Notes: generated by a model from the sequence alone, not told the origin. A DNA stretch of 64,000 nt from Glossina fuscipes (GCF_014805625.2 NW_023998458.1:697462-761461), one strand, 5' to 3'; shown: positions 15,366-28,720, numbered from the stretch's first letter. Translations and numbers: made by a program.

Positions 15366-15660
15366 AAGCTAAAGGCAGATATTTATCAAAAGTGTCCTCA
15401 AAATTAATGGCTTAAGTCGAAATGGTGTTTAACAATAACGTACCCCTAACCATAAGCGTGGGCAAAGATGAGCTATATAATATATCATATATATATATAT
15501 ATATATATATATCATATATATATATATATATATAAATGCCAGCACAAGAACAACTAACTANNNNNNNNNNNNNNNNNNNNNNNNNNNNNNNNNNNNNNNN
15601 NNNNNNNNNNNNNNNNNNNNNNNNNNNNNNNNNNNNNNNNNNNNNNNNNNNNNNNNNNNN

Positions 15661-15698
<38 letters not shown>

Positions 15699-15700
15699 CC
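15331..15700 (+). repeat. (TA)n/(TG)n tracts around an assembly gap
   Basis: TA runs at 15331-15361, 15486-15533 and 15661-15686, then TG to about 15698, flank 100 N (15561-15660). The gap was probably caused by the tract itself. Confidence 0.95.
15561..15660. other. Assembly gap (100 N)
   Basis: Sequence unknown; lies within TA-rich simple repeats. ORFs drawn across it are artefacts. Confidence 0.98.
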
Positions 15701-16169
15701 TGAGAGTGTGTAAAAGCGTGCAAGTTCTGGGATATTTTGAAAATGAACCCAAGACATTGGCAGTAAATTATGCAGCTTTTATGTTGGCAATTTGTACTAT
15801 TATCCAATAATGTCTTTTAAAACACACTGGTACACTACTACACACTACGTACTGACTACTAAGGATAGACTGCAAAATAATCGTAATATTGCCGAAAGCT
15901 GCTGCCACTGTAAGAGAAAGAAAGCAAAGCGACCCATAAAGATGTTAAAGATAGCAAGAAGGTACTGTTTGCGAGTATAACTCTCTCTGGTTGTGTGTTT
16001 GTGTGTGAATGTGTATGTGCATGTATGCGTCTGTGCATGTGTTTATACATTTGAAGCTATAATATAAATCTTTAGTTTTCAGCTTACTGATGCTTACACT
16101 AGGACTGGGTTGGGATGGAGAGATTAGTAGTATTGTGCCGTTATCTTTCTTTTTTTTTCTTTTTTCTGT

Positions 16170-16207
16170 CTGTATCTCACTCACTCACTCACTCACTCAC
16201 TCACCTA

Positions 16208-16234
<27 letters not shown>
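16170..16234 (+). repeat. (CTCA)n and (CT)n microsatellites
   Basis: CTCACTCACTCA repeats followed by a CT run to about 16232. Confidence 0.9.
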
Positions 16235-16238
<4 letters not shown>

Positions 16239-17647
16239 GCTATATGTGCTTAAGAAGGCGTGTAATTGAAACATTCAAAAGACAATTTCCAAGTCTTAGC
16301 ACAGACACACTTAATGAACGTAAAAGACATGGACAATCGAGGCGAACATGTACCATATATAGGAGACATTAAGAGAGCATAAGAGCATAACATCGGAAAG
16401 ACGTTAACATCGCCTAGGCAATGACTGGTAATCATGGTTGAGAGCTTACCATGTTGTAGTTAAATATAGCCTCGTACAGATGTATGTTTATGTATAAAAC
16501 CAATCATGCATAAATTCCTCTATAGATTTTCTCTTATTTTACTTCTTCAATGATTTTCTTTTATAACAGTTTACTCGTTAGCTTATATGCATGTGCTGAC
16601 GTTATTTTATTTAAAGTAAATGTAACATTGATTCAAAGAAAAAGAAAAAAAAAAGAAAAATAAATAAATAAATAAAAAATAGCAATTTTTGCTTTAGACT
16701 TTGTAAAATATTTACGTTATTGGAATTATTTGGAAATTTAGTATGAAAATTGAAAGAAACCTCTACTGCCATTCACTTCGCAACCACTTCCTCTCTCTTA
16801 TGGTTCTTAACTTGACTTTTGATTAAACTTTCAATGATTGATCGTTTAGCCTTAATGACTAAACGATTGATGCTCCACCCTCTTAACTTCATATCCATGA
16901 TAATGAAAAGCAAAAAAGCAAACAAAGAAAAAAAAAAAGGAAAAATTTCACAATTATTTATATTTTACTACATATTGTTATCATGACCCGTACACACTCT
17001 TTAATCAACCGTCCTGGCCATGGTACCCATTATATCAACACACTATAGCTAATGGTTTTTTGATGATTCTTCCATTGAAAATTTTTGAAAAGCAAACTTT
17101 AATTCCAATATATATTTTATATATATACACATATTTATATATGTGCGTGTGTGTATATGTGTTTGTGTGTGCATATGCATTCACATATGATAACTTGTTT
17201 TATCACTTATGTAAACAATGGCTATAAACATCATCAGCATGACCATCATCGTCATCGTCATTATCATCAGCCCGTCTAGCATATGATATTGACATATTGA
17301 TGTATGCATTTTATTATTTATGAATGAATAACTAAACATTACCACGAAGTGACGAAGGATAATAAAAGAGGGATAAAAAGAAAAATTACGATTAGCTCTT
17401 CAAACCGATTTATTTGTTTCTTCCCATGAACACTTTTTTTTTACTAACATTGCTAATCTTTAAAGTAACATACACATTCATTTCGAGACAAATTTAAATT
17501 CCACTTTATATGCTCCTTCAATGTCAAACTAATTACTTTAATTAACAAAGGTTGACCCTGACGACTCGATCACCACAAAATCCTTTGATAATTAACCGAA
17601 AGGAAAGAACATTTTGAGCTGCGTATGACACTATGCTAAGAGTCACA

Positions 17648-17840
17648 CCCTACACACAAGACATAGTCAGCTCGCCAATAAATGGCAAAGCAGGTGCCGG
17701 TCAAGGCAGTCCACTATCCTGTCTATTATTCAACGTGGTCATTGGAACAGCTAAAGCAACCGTAGTAAGGGCCGGCCAAGCCATACTTGACGCTGGCAGA
17801 TAAGCATAGAAGCAAGAAGCACCAAAAGCCAACAAAACGT
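17648..17840 (+). mobile_element. Non-LTR retrotransposon reverse transcriptase fragment
   Basis: An open stretch of about 60 codons includes GQGSPLSCLLFNVVIGTAK and VVRAGQAILDAG. This is the (Q)GSPLS.LLFN motif of LINE reverse transcriptases. The frame closes at TAA near 17808, and no YADD box could be followed downstream. A short decayed relic. Confidence 0.55.
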
Positions 17841-20484
17841 GGAGGGAGCTGAAGACGGTAGCAGCCGTTAAGCGAGAATAGAAAGCAATCGTCGAGGCCC
17901 TGTATTCTTCTTAGGAGCAAAAAGAGAACTTTTTGCTTTATTTCAATCAAACTCAGCCGTGGCGAAGAGATATCATGAATTTGAGGAAAGTATTTCACAT
18001 TTTTAGTACCTTTAGTTGTTACGTCCTACCAAATCAGTCAGTCTGATAAAAAAAGGTTTTCTCTTCACTTATATCAAGAGATCAGTAAATTTTAAACTGA
18101 ACGTTACTCCAAAGCACAAAGCAACTGAATACATCTACAGTCCAATTCCGCTGGACAGATTTTTCTCATTGTTTTCAAAAAAGATGTGAATCGTATGATG
18201 TAGGGGAAATGAAAGGGGATGAAAGAGTTGGACATTTTCAACATCGCAACGCCCTCCACCATTAATAACAAGACCATTTCGAAAATGTATTCACTCGAGC
18301 AGAAACGACTGGCACGCAGCGACGATGGGATGAATGGTCGACTTGAATGTAGAGAGCGGAAATCTCCCAACCAGAACTCTGACAAGGCAATTTGCTGTTA
18401 GCGGTATAGTATGATTAACATGTTGTGACAATGCAAAGTATATGGACTATGGATGGTTCGGAAATTGGAAAATGTTTTGAAGTCCCACAAAGAAGATTCT
18501 TTTAAGGATTAAAGTTTTCTACGGTAAATATATTATATAAGGAATTTAGTAATAAAAAGAATGACGACCTGTGCCAGAGATCTTCTTCTTCTCTAGATAA
18601 GAATGAAAGATGGTAAGCAGTTTCCTGCACACAATAATGTAAAATAAATTTAAAGTTTGAATTTTCTGCTCAAATGGTGAACGAAAATGAACACCGTAAT
18701 CCGTACGACGAGATAATAATATTATTATAATTATTATGATAACATTATAATTATTATAAAAATTATAATAATTATAATAATAATTATTATAATAATTTCA
18801 TCATAAAGATCTGCACCCACCGTTGTGTACTTGTGTTCCTTTCCCATTTATTCAAATTGATTTATTCCTTATTTAAAATTAACTTGCCCATGACTGCTAA
18901 CTACTACTCTGATAAAATCAGTAAACTGGAAAGAGTTAATCAAAAGGCTACAAATAAACTATCACTGTTGCTCTTCGATCTGACCTGGTAAGAGATAATA
19001 GGGCATAATATGGACATGGTATAGATTCTGTTCGTTGTTCGAAACAGGAAATGGTATTTATAAATCTTGACTTGTTTGACATCTGGAAATAATTACCTTT
19101 GTCTAACACAACTTTCCTTTTAAAGATTTTTCAATCCAACAGAAGTCAAAAGCGATTTGGATTCTACTTCGTGGAAGCCTGCATTCTTGTTGTGTAACAT
19201 TATTGCTTTGATCGATTTTATTTTATTTTACTTATTACTATTTAGTTGAACTTATCTGCTGTTTGCTTCGCAAAATAGAAGACTTTACCTAGTTTGTCCC
19301 AACTGTAACTCTAACCTCGATTTATCAAATAGACTAGCGTAAGTACAAATATTTTCTAATATAAGCAGCAGTCCAAAGATCAATATTCAGTAAAAAATCA
19401 TCAATAAAGCGAAACACAACTAAATAATAAATAATTTATTGCCTTTCATTACAGCTGAACACGTGGGCAACAAAATATCCGTTGATAAAGCTGAGCGTTG
19501 TATGTGTTGCCAACACGAACATCCTCGCATAGCTCAGTTAAATGCGGTGGTCTGATAGGATATGATGAAGACAATCCACAAAATGGTTATTGACGATCAT
19601 CGACTGAAAGTGAGTTTAAGTTATTTAATGTGACATGCACTACATATGTGCTATAGATAGCCTCACGATTTTCGGATTTGAAGAGAAGAAAGCTACAAAC
19701 ACGATGGGTGCCACGTTTGTTTGCGATAGTGCAAATACCGCATTGCTAAGGAATTTCAATCCCGTGTTTCACAATTTTTGCATTAATTCCTGGTTGCCTC
19801 ACAGCTAAAAAGAACTAACGATCAACTAAAAACAATCATACGGACAAGGAGGAAAGAAAACAAAAGCAATTTCATCTGCCGATAAGATGGTAGCTGGTCG
19901 ATTATTTTGCGTTACGCTTAACATAAACATACCGTACCACACATCTTATTAATATGAAGAGACAAGAGATCAATAATTACATCCACCATCTAAGTATCCT
20001 CCTTTGTGCACGAAAATCAATTCAATTTAGCGCAACCATCTCAAGATGATCGTAAGCAAAGCGCTCTTAGCTAACATCAGAACAAATAGCTCTGATATCC
20101 GACATTGTTTTCCATTTTGATTGTTTGCATAACAGCGCTCATCTTCGTTCTGGGTTTAGATGGCTATAAGTGAGTGATTTTTTTATTTAGGTTATTTTTT
20201 ATCTTAATATTTATATATATATGTAGTTGGATAAGTAAGATACTTAAGCTTTAAGTCTTAACAAGAATTTTATTTTTGAATTGACAGTGTTTCGCAAAAG
20301 TAGTTGTTCACTCAGGAAATAAATACCGAATTGAGCAAGATTTATATAAGTTTTCTAAGTTGCGATCGAAGAACAGATTTGTATTGAAAGTCCCGGTATC
20401 GGAAGTAGAAAATGCGAGTATAGCTTTTGAGAATCAAACGATTTGTAGCCTTAATTAATGGTAGTCTTCCTGCATTCAGCGTTT
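17841..20484. other. No supported gene
   Basis: 18.1-18.4 kb has overlapping short ORFs on both strands, neither recognised. 19455-19609 is exon-like (CATTACAG acceptor, CTGAAA/GTGAGT donor) but not open in any full frame. The rest is AT-rich with the palindromic tract at 18.7 kb. Confidence 0.55.
18714..18802. repeat. AT-only palindromic tract
   Basis: ATAATAATATTATTATAATT-type sequence whose two halves are largely inverse complements, so it could form a long hairpin. Confidence 0.75.
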
Positions 20485-21060
20485 AAATGCAAATTAAACT
20501 CTATCATCATCCGTCGACAACAAAAAACTGTTCGGCTTTTCCAATACGGAAGACTTTGCCATAAAGATGTTTTTCTATCAGCCTGGACGACCTTGCCACA
20601 AACAAGTTTTAGTAAAATTTTAATTATCTCCCCATTGTCTCTCAACTCAAGTAATCTTAGAGCAGTGATATTCTTCTCCTTAGCAGTGGAATAAGTTCAG
20701 AATTCAATGAAAATTAAACTTTATCATAACCTGTCGACAGCGAAGAAATTTCTACTTTTTTCGGCACGGAAAACTTTATCACGTAGAAGTTTTAGAAAAA
20801 ATATAACTATCGCGTAATTAAGCTTGACATGAGAGCTGGTGTAGTATCATGGATCATGTTTTTTATCTAACTTAGTGATCTTACAAGTATTCGAGTCTTC
20901 TTCTCTTCAGGAGTTGAATGAATTCAGATTTGAATAAAAACTAAACTGTGTGTATCATCATCCATCGACAAAAAAAAAACTTTTTGCTTTTTTCGGTAGG
21001 GAAGACTTTTCCACAAAGGTATTTTCCTATCGGTCTAGTTGTATATAAACTTAGCCTGAG
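20485..21060 (+). repeat. Degenerate tandem repeat, three units of about 220-230 bp
   Basis: Units begin near 20491, 20711 and 20938 with AAAnTAAACTnTnTATCATnA, followed by (A/C)CGTCGACA, an A-run, CTTTTTCGG.A.GGAAGACTTT, a ccacaaag block and GTTTT. The second half of each unit is more diverged. A fourth partial unit may trail to about 21150. The ORFs called across it are part of the repeat, not genes. Confidence 0.65.
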
Positions 21061-22621
21061 AGCTGAAGCTTCAATACGGTTATGTGGATAAAGTTTTATA
21101 TGTAACCTTAAGGCGATCTTAGCTTTACAGCTAAATTTGGGCCAACGGATGAAGTTTCCGTAGGATCATGTGGAACGATGGCAGATGTTTAGCAGCAGAC
21201 GTCGTCTGAACATGACAACTTTTTTCCAAGAAAGAATGATGTTATTCTAAAGTTTGTCTGAATACTTTTTAGCAGCACTGTTCTTAATAGTTTCCATTAG
21301 AATACAAGAGAGCGCAATGTATGTTAGCTGAACATACATGCATTAAACTTCATTTTTGATGGTAATTTTCATTTTGCAAAGGAACTAATTGTGATTGTGA
21401 AGAAAAGTTTAGAGACGAAACATATTTAGTGCAAAGCTATAAGAAGCTTTTCTCTTTACTACCACTATAAAGAAATGTATATGAAGTGAAATGAGGGACA
21501 ATAGTAGCCTTACACTTTCGGTTTCTCTCTTAGTCAATATAGTTAGTTATAAGAATTTTAAACGAACTTCAAATTAATTTGAAATTTTTCATATTTTTAA
21601 AAGTATTCAAATTCTTATTTCAAACACTAATTCAGGACTTCAGTACTTTAAACAGAATGCGACATTTTTTTTTTTTTTCTGTTGATCTACTTCTTAAGCA
21701 ATTGGTGGCCTGTCTCTTTTTTGTTTGCTTTTCTCTTTGCTTTTCTCTTTGCTTTCCTTGAATACATCTAAAGAAAATTTTGAGAAAATTTTCAAAGCAC
21801 ACGCACATATGGTCTTTATATTATTACTTATATGATGCCTTTAGTGTTTAAATGTATTTAGTTGTTTGCTTAAAGCACCTTATTCACCGCGTTTCTCTCT
21901 CAAGAAATTTTCTTTTAATTCATCTTCCCTTCTTTCTTTCTTTCTTTCTTCATTTCTTACTTTCATTCTTAATTTACAACATCGATTGACTATCAAAATC
22001 TCTGCCATATACTTTGACTCTGACAAATTAATTTTATTTATGACAATTTGGAAAAATAGCAACAAAAAGAAAAAAAAATCACTCTTAATAAATTATCCGA
22101 AAGATCCACAATGTTTAATGATGCGCATTAAATTTTCAAAAAATTTCAAATCTCAACCGTATAACACCAAAAACAATGGTCAAGTAATGTTACGTGATAA
22201 CCTTAGATAAGGTTGAATATATAATCAAAACTAACCACTAAGATTTTCTCTTCAGGAAAACTAATTTTCATATATAATACAAACACATGCTAATCTCTAT
22301 ACATATGTAAAGTAGATTTATTATACATAAACTATAAAATTATATACATATATGTGCAGATATATATATATGTACCGATGCATGTAGAAAATAGATAACA
22401 GTTGAGTAAATTTAATAGAAAATTGCATATGGTTTAAAATAAATAAATTGCCAAATTGTCTCTGGACGGACGGACATAAGGCAATTTAAAGGAATTTTAC
22501 AAAACTCTAATTGAATTATGGTCAGTGCTAGTGTCGAGTAGGAGTTTCGTAATGCCATCATCTGCAAGGACAATAATAATAATAATAACAATAATGGTTT
22601 ATAATCACTTTGCCTATATGA

Positions 22622-22655
<34 letters not shown>

Positions 22656-25600
22656 TTATATTTAAATACTTATGTTGATATATATGTATGAATGAACAAA
22701 TCTACATATATATAACTGAACCAGGTTGACGATTCAAACAAACAAGAAGACAAGCTAAGCATTGCATGCAATTGAACACCGATTGTCATTCTCCACGAAT
22801 TTCAATAAAATTCAATTATAAAAGCGTAACTGGCATGAGTGCGCAAATAACTGTTTATAAATAAGTGGATAAATTTTCAACTGTATAACTTAACCTACCC
22901 TCCTAGCTAATCAAATGACCCCTAAAAGGCCGCAGAAACAACGTTGAGAACATGACTACAATATTAGCAATAGCCAGCACATATCGATGACAAAGGTCAA
23001 ACGTGCTCCCTTTGCCATTAGCAACATTACGTACATTATGTACGGTTAACAAATATTTAATGCGACAGCATACAAAACCGCAAAAGGGGAGCAAAATTTC
23101 ATATGACTTCATCTCACTAGCTATACAATCGTAATTTTTTGCGATTTTTTTTTTTTTTTTTTTTTTTTCTTCAATATTCTTCCTGTTGCTGGCTTCATTT
23201 TCTTCTTCTTTTTTCTGTAGTGTAATGGGTGTTTGTTCATTTTTCGTGATTTAATTGCGTCTTGAATTTCAAAATGAAATCTGATCAGATATCACGTGAT
23301 TTGAAAAACCAGAAAAAAATTTAATTATATGTAATCTTTTTCCTTTAATATTTGCCTTCTAGTTTTAGTAAAGTGGATATAAATTCAATTATCTCTTAAG
23401 TTCACTTACATAAGTGCAATAGTAAACTAACTCTCAAACAGCACGACTTTAGGCAAAAAGAATTATTAAGGAAACTTTCCATTAATACATCCGTGAAATA
23501 ATTTCGATATCTTATTACTCAACATATTTATCTCGCTTCTTGAACGGCGAAAAATTAAGGAAGACTGCTTTTCAAAACTCCTTAAAGAGGGAAGCGATAT
23601 CTACGAATCAGCCCGTCAGACAGTGTTAATCAGTAATCGAGTTATCGCACCTTTAAAAAGCTGAAGACTTTGTTAGAATCGGCCTTAAAGTATAATGTTA
23701 GTGATTTTAAAGCCCTTAAACGGTGACGAGAAATCGTGCGATTTTACCGCACTTGGACTATCTACGCATTGCGTTGCCTGAGTTGAAAACAACCTCTAAC
23801 CCGTTCTCCCCACTTTTTTATTTTTTTCTTAGGCGGGAAAAAGTTTCTACAGATTTTTCAATATTCTCACTTTGGAGAACGATACAATTATCTTTTCGAT
23901 TGAATTGTAGTCTTGTTCAAGCCAAAGACTTTCTGGCTTTTCTCCTTAAAAATCTTTTGTCACAAAGTTGTATCAAAAAGGTCTCCTCTGTTTTGAAAAC
24001 GTCTACATTTTGTAGACGACGATTTAGCGAACGATATATGCATCAGGATGTTCTTATCAAAAATATTTACTTAATGCGAACAAAATTTTTGTTTTACCTC
24101 CCTTCGAAAACAAAAGATATCAAAAGCTTGTATTTAATTCAGACTATGCAGAGTCATTGATATTCATATTAGGATGTGAACAAGATTGGCTCTGTCCTTC
24201 TCCTCGTCTTTGTGCTGTCTAGAAGAGGTTACGGCTGCATTCAGAATATCCTTATTCTACGCAGGGCGGATGACTTACACGAGACCACTACTTAATACAA
24301 TCTATTTTAATGTATCAATATTTTTGCTCAACGGAATTTCCACAGACTGCTGCAATGTTCCTAGCGGAGGCTCTAAGGGCTTAAGGCGTATGTAAATTCT
24401 GCTGAATTTGAAATTTCATTCTGATAACTGGCGCAAATTACATATCTCATTAGGAAAGACTTTCTTTCTGGTATCTTGCTTACAAAGAAACTATTGAGAA
24501 CGCGTCTCTGTTGAAATGGAAAGAAAATTTCTCAAAATTCCTCATAAAGCAAATCTTGTAAAGAACGTTGTAAATAAGTTTTCCTTTGTATTCGAAGGTT
24601 AATAAAGAAGTTCCTCAGACTTGTTTCTCGTAAGAATGCTATGAGCAACAGTTTGATTTGAACCCATTTATATAATATTTCGTCTTGACTTTCAAAACGG
24701 GAAAAAACGGTCTCCTAACCATTTACAAAGAGCTACAAAGAAGGACGCCGATATTTCGCCGTAATCTCTATTATCAATATATATAAGAATATAATACAAT
24801 GAAATTAAAGGAATTATATTGTAAAATGAAATAAAATGATATTGTAAAGTAAAATAAATTAAAAAAATCGCTGTGGTCGCTGACTTAATTTCGCTGAAAT
24901 CGTGGCTACACTCGTTAGTCATTAAACGCTGTTTTATCCGGCATTGCTTAGCGTTAATCTATTTAGTTAATTATTAATTCACACTTTATACGATCGGATC
25001 CCTAGTCTAACCGCGCACGTACTTACACTTTTACACGTCACACCGAAATACTTGTATAGTTTGCCAAACGCACGAGAATCGTTTTGAGTTAAATCCTTAA
25101 GGGTTTTTTTTTTCATTTTGTAGATAAAACCGAGACATTAAGGTATCAATTAAGAGTTTTTTCTTCAGTATCAATTACAATATGAATGTACAAATGAATA
25201 GTATAAATTATCTTACAAATACCAAAGGCATGTAATTTAACCCATCTAAGGAAAATTTTCTTACTAAGATAAGATTGGAAAGAATGCCGACCGTGGCAGC
25301 CGAACTAATTTATAAAGGAATATGAGAGCTAAAGACTTTTTCACAATATCACGAAAAAAAATGTTCCCTTTTCGATGACGGCGATATTGAAATACGGCTT
25401 AAAAATATGAGTTTCAATCCCTTAATAAATGCATTAATAAAATAAATTTAAATTATATTCCTTACGTGTCATCTTTCTGGATTCCGTTAAGGTAATTAAT
25501 CATTATAATTATAAATCATTAATCATAATTCAGTACAAAAACATAAAGCGCATGCCGGTATGGTTTAAAAAAAATTAAAATTTGATATCTTGACACAAAG

Positions 25601-25752
25601 TTAAAATTCTCGTCACACCAAACTAGGAAGCAATATGACGCTTGTGTGTGATGGATATGAGAAGAAATTTTAAAACGGCAATTCTTAAAAAACTTCATAA
25701 TTGCAACCCCTAACAGGTTTACTTACAAAAAATCATCAAGTTCCTAATATTT
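21061..25752. other. No supported gene; low-complexity AT-rich DNA
   Basis: Poly-T runs (21.66 and 23.15 kb), TA and AAT repeats. A 145-codon plus-strand frame at 23.72-24.16 kb lacks any recognised motif and is T-rich, so it is not called. Confidence 0.55.
22610..22660 (+). repeat. (TA)n microsatellite
   Basis: Uninterrupted TA run of about 30 bp; further TA-rich runs lie on both sides. Confidence 0.85.
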
Positions 25753-26100
25753 TTAGCACGTTATTGTGCTTACAGAAAAACAATTTAGATTATATTGAAT
25801 TGCAAGGAATGACCTGTTATTGCGCCGAGCACGAAAAAACACTTTTCTAAAAATATCATTTTCCTCTTGAGATTTATTCCATTCGTACGTAGGTCCCAAA
25901 TTAGAAGCAGCATTTGGATACTCCACTCTAATTTCATTAGAAGAACCGTTTAGTATTGAAGAAGATACGTAGGCATGCACATGTTTGCTATTTCTCTTAT
26001 GCATTTGAATTGGACACTCTTTCAACAAACAGCCTACGTCCTCAAGAACTATTCCCTCGAGAATATCAATTAAAAATCCTTTGTAAGTCCAATACTTCAA
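25753..26100 (-). CDS. Exon-like ORF, unrecognised
   Basis: After an AACCTAG acceptor a 115-codon frame runs LKYWTYKGFLIDILEGIVLE, CPIQMHKRNSKHVHAY, NEIRVEYPNAASNLGPTYEW and IFRKVFFRARRNNR to a stop at 25753. A donor at 25813 (AACAG/GTCATT) would end the exon at 25814. There is no ATG at its start, so an internal exon is more likely than a complete gene. No partner exon was identified and no family is recognised. Confidence 0.4.
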   Translation of the reverse strand: MKYWTYKGFLIDILEGIVLEDVGCLLKECPIQMHKRNSKHVHAYVSSSILNGSSNEIRVEYPNAASNLGPTYEWNKSQEENDIFRKVFFRARRNNRSFLAIQYNLNCFSVSTITC

Positions 26101-27584
26101 CTAGGTTATTTATATATATAAGCATTACTATGCTTGCATTTCTCTTCATTATCTTTTCAATATTTTCACGCATTATCCTTAAATTATCCTTAATTAATTT
26201 CGACAGAGAAAAAACATCTAAAGACTAAAGTTTAAAAGCACTACTACCGGAGGCTACCGGCAAAATAAATAACAATAATAATTGATTATATGTAACATTT
26301 TAAATTGCTATTCCTTGCGGGAAAAATCTTAAAAATGCGAAGTAACCCTCACAAAGATAACAAGTAGGAGATAAGTAAGCGTCTAATGAAAATGAGAGAA
26401 AATGACTTTTACTTAAGCGCAAAAGAGCTTTCTTTTCCCTAAACCTATTGACTACAACCCGCACTGTTTTTTCATACAATCAAATTTATTCAAACTACCT
26501 GTATGTAATTTATACAATGTAATATAAAATAGTATAATAAGAAAATCATTAAATAAGAAAAAAGCAAAGGAAAGAACTCGCAGAACATTGCACGCGTTCG
26601 AAAACCACTTTCCTTGCATAGCTAAGAAAAACCTGTTGCCAGTCCTACAATTCGAAAAGGCTATGACACCCTCCTTTTCCAAAGTAAAATTGCAATTTTT
26701 TCCATATAAATTGTTTCTTCAATTTGCCTAATTCTTTGTCAATTTCGGTTACGTCAACGCATCAACGCTTCAAGTCCTCACGAACGCTGAACAATTATAA
26801 TTTCCTTGATCCGTTATTAAAGCGCCATGCCCATGTCTCTAAAAATTCTTCCCTTAACTATTTTCGCGGCTCCGTTATACTTTTACATCCCCCACCTAAC
26901 TCACACTCAACTGCTCATTGATTTTCATTTAAATAGTCAGTCATTCGTTGTTAAAACTAATATACAATTTCATTGATATCAGCGTCTGCATGGCCTTCTC
27001 ACTAATAGAATATATGTACACTCCACTCCTTTTTTTCTCTTCGTTCATTTTGCAGTCCACACTATCATTACAAATTGTCATTATTACAACATTTTTATAT
27101 CTACTATGCTACCATAAAGAAGGCTTTCTTTTTAATTTGATTAATTTCTCCCCAATTTCCATGTGAAAGGCAACTCTTCCTTATTACGACTAAAATGCAA
27201 TGCACCGTTTACTCTCTAAGAGAAAATATATAAGCATTCACAACTTTATTTCTCTTTCATGTCTTCACGATGTATGCAACCACCTGATCAAAACACACTT
27301 GCAAACAAACCCGGGCGTCCGTCTTGTTTAGTAACGAAAAATTAAACATATCCAAAACACTGTAACACATTCCTTTAGTTATATGTTAATGTGCGATTTC
27401 TCAAATGTGCTCGTACTCCAGATATAAATTTTTTTTCATTTTTGTTTAATTTCTTCTCAAATTCCGACCGGAAAGCAACCGCTCGTTATTAAGGCTAAAC
27501 TTCGCAGATGGGACTCCTTGGTAACAAATGAAATTGCAAATAATTAAAAGTACACATGCCAGTACTTATTTTCTTTGTTATATA
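26101..27584. other. No supported gene before the mariner
   Basis: AT-rich sequence with several short ORFs of skewed composition. No splice-linked coding was found. Confidence 0.55.
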
Positions 27585-28720
27585 TTAGTTTGGGGAAAAA
27601 GAAATCCATTATTTTTTCGGTAGATGGCTGCACTGATAGATTTCTCGTAAAGTATCAATCAAACAATTTCAGATTTATGCTCGTTGAAAAGGTGACATTT
27701 CGCAGTAAAAAAATTCTTTTGCTGTTTTTTGTTTGGTGCATTCAGTTGTGAGTTACGGCGTGTTAAAAATGGAAGTGAACAAAGAGAAAATTCGGTACAT
27801 TTTACAGTTTTTCTTTGACAAAGGCGAAAATGCAAGCCAGGCGGCTAAAATTGTGAATGGTGTTTATGGTTCCGATACTGTAACAGCCAATTATGTGCAA
27901 TTTTGGTTTCGTAGATTCCGTTCAGGAATTTTTGATGTTAAAGATGCACCTCGCACAGGTAGGCCGGTCGTCGAAAATGTCGATAAAATCGGAAAAATGA
28001 TCGAAGTTGACCGGCATGTTAGCAGTCGTAACATCGCCCAGGAGCTAAAAATCGACCATAAAACAGTTTTAAACCATTTACACAGAGCTGGATTCAAAAA
28101 GAAGCTCGATGTTTGGGTGCCACACCAATTAACAGAAAAAAACATGAAGCACCTCAAACGGTGGTCAAACCAGGACTAACGGCCAGGAAGGTTTTGCTAT
28201 GCATTTGATGGGACTGGAAGGGGATTATTTATTATGAGTTGCTTCCATATGGCCAAACGCTAAATTCTGATCTCTACTGTCAACAACTGGACCGTTTGAA
28301 GATAGCGATTGACCAGAAACGGCCAGAATTGGCCAACAGGAGAGGTGTCGTGTTCCACCAGGACAACGCTAGGCCACACACATCTACAGTGACTCGCCAG
28401 CAACTTCGGGAGCTTGGTTGGGAAGTTTTAATGCGTCCGGACTTGGCACCAAGCGATTGTCATCTTTTTCTTGCATTGCAAAATTTCTTTAATGATAAAA
28501 AATTGGAATCTAGGGAGGATTGTGAAAATCGACTACTAGAGTTTTTTGCAAATAGAGACCAGGACTTCTGTGAGAGAGGCATTTTGAAGTTACCTTTAAA
28601 ATGGCAACAAATCATACAACAAAACGGTGCATATTTGACCCAAATCGGACAATCCGAAGCATGTTAAATAAAGTCCTGAAGTTCATATAAAAATAATGGA
28701 TTTCTTTTTCCCCAAACTAA
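27585..28720 (+). mobile_element. Mariner-family DNA transposon, internally deleted
   Basis: Perfect terminal inverted repeats of 32 bp (beginning TTAGTTTGGGGAAAAAGAAA) are flanked by TA target duplications at 27583-27584 and 28721-28722. The element is 1136 bp; full mariners are about 1.3 kb. The transposase N-terminus (start 27769, MEVNKEKIRYILQFF) includes the HTH region, GRP linker and WVPHQLTEKN. The C-terminal part includes FHQDNARPH (second catalytic Asp), LAPSD (third Asp) and a typical end. The identical ends suggest recent insertion. Confidence 0.95.
27769..28667 (+). pseudogene. Mariner transposase, broken by internal deletions
   Basis: The N-terminal 136 residues are intact to about 28145. 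The frame then jumps to APQTVVKPGLTARKVLLC, skipping the region with the first catalytic Asp, followed by a stop (TGA). A second frame carries the rest to 28667. About four residues are also missing between VLMRP and DLAPSD, shortening the D34D spacing. The element cannot make active transposase but could be mobilised in trans. Confidence 0.9.

Larger units (their letters stand above)
7400..17640. other. No supported gene; repeats and a few splice-like sites
   Basis: Contains the tRNA-like head, one dispersed-repeat copy and AAT/TA simple repeats. 13417-13536 is bounded by a strong acceptor (poly-T then TTTAG) and a CAAAG/GTAAGA donor, but no frame is open across it. 13.88-14.1 kb has a 68-codon frame without context. 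Confidence 0.55.

Noticed and set aside
15412..15807. Minus-strand ORF across the first gap
   Set aside because: Made of TA/TG repeat codons and N; an artefact.
23723..24160. 145-codon plus-strand ORF
   Set aside because: T-rich composition, no motif and no splice partners; probably chance openness.
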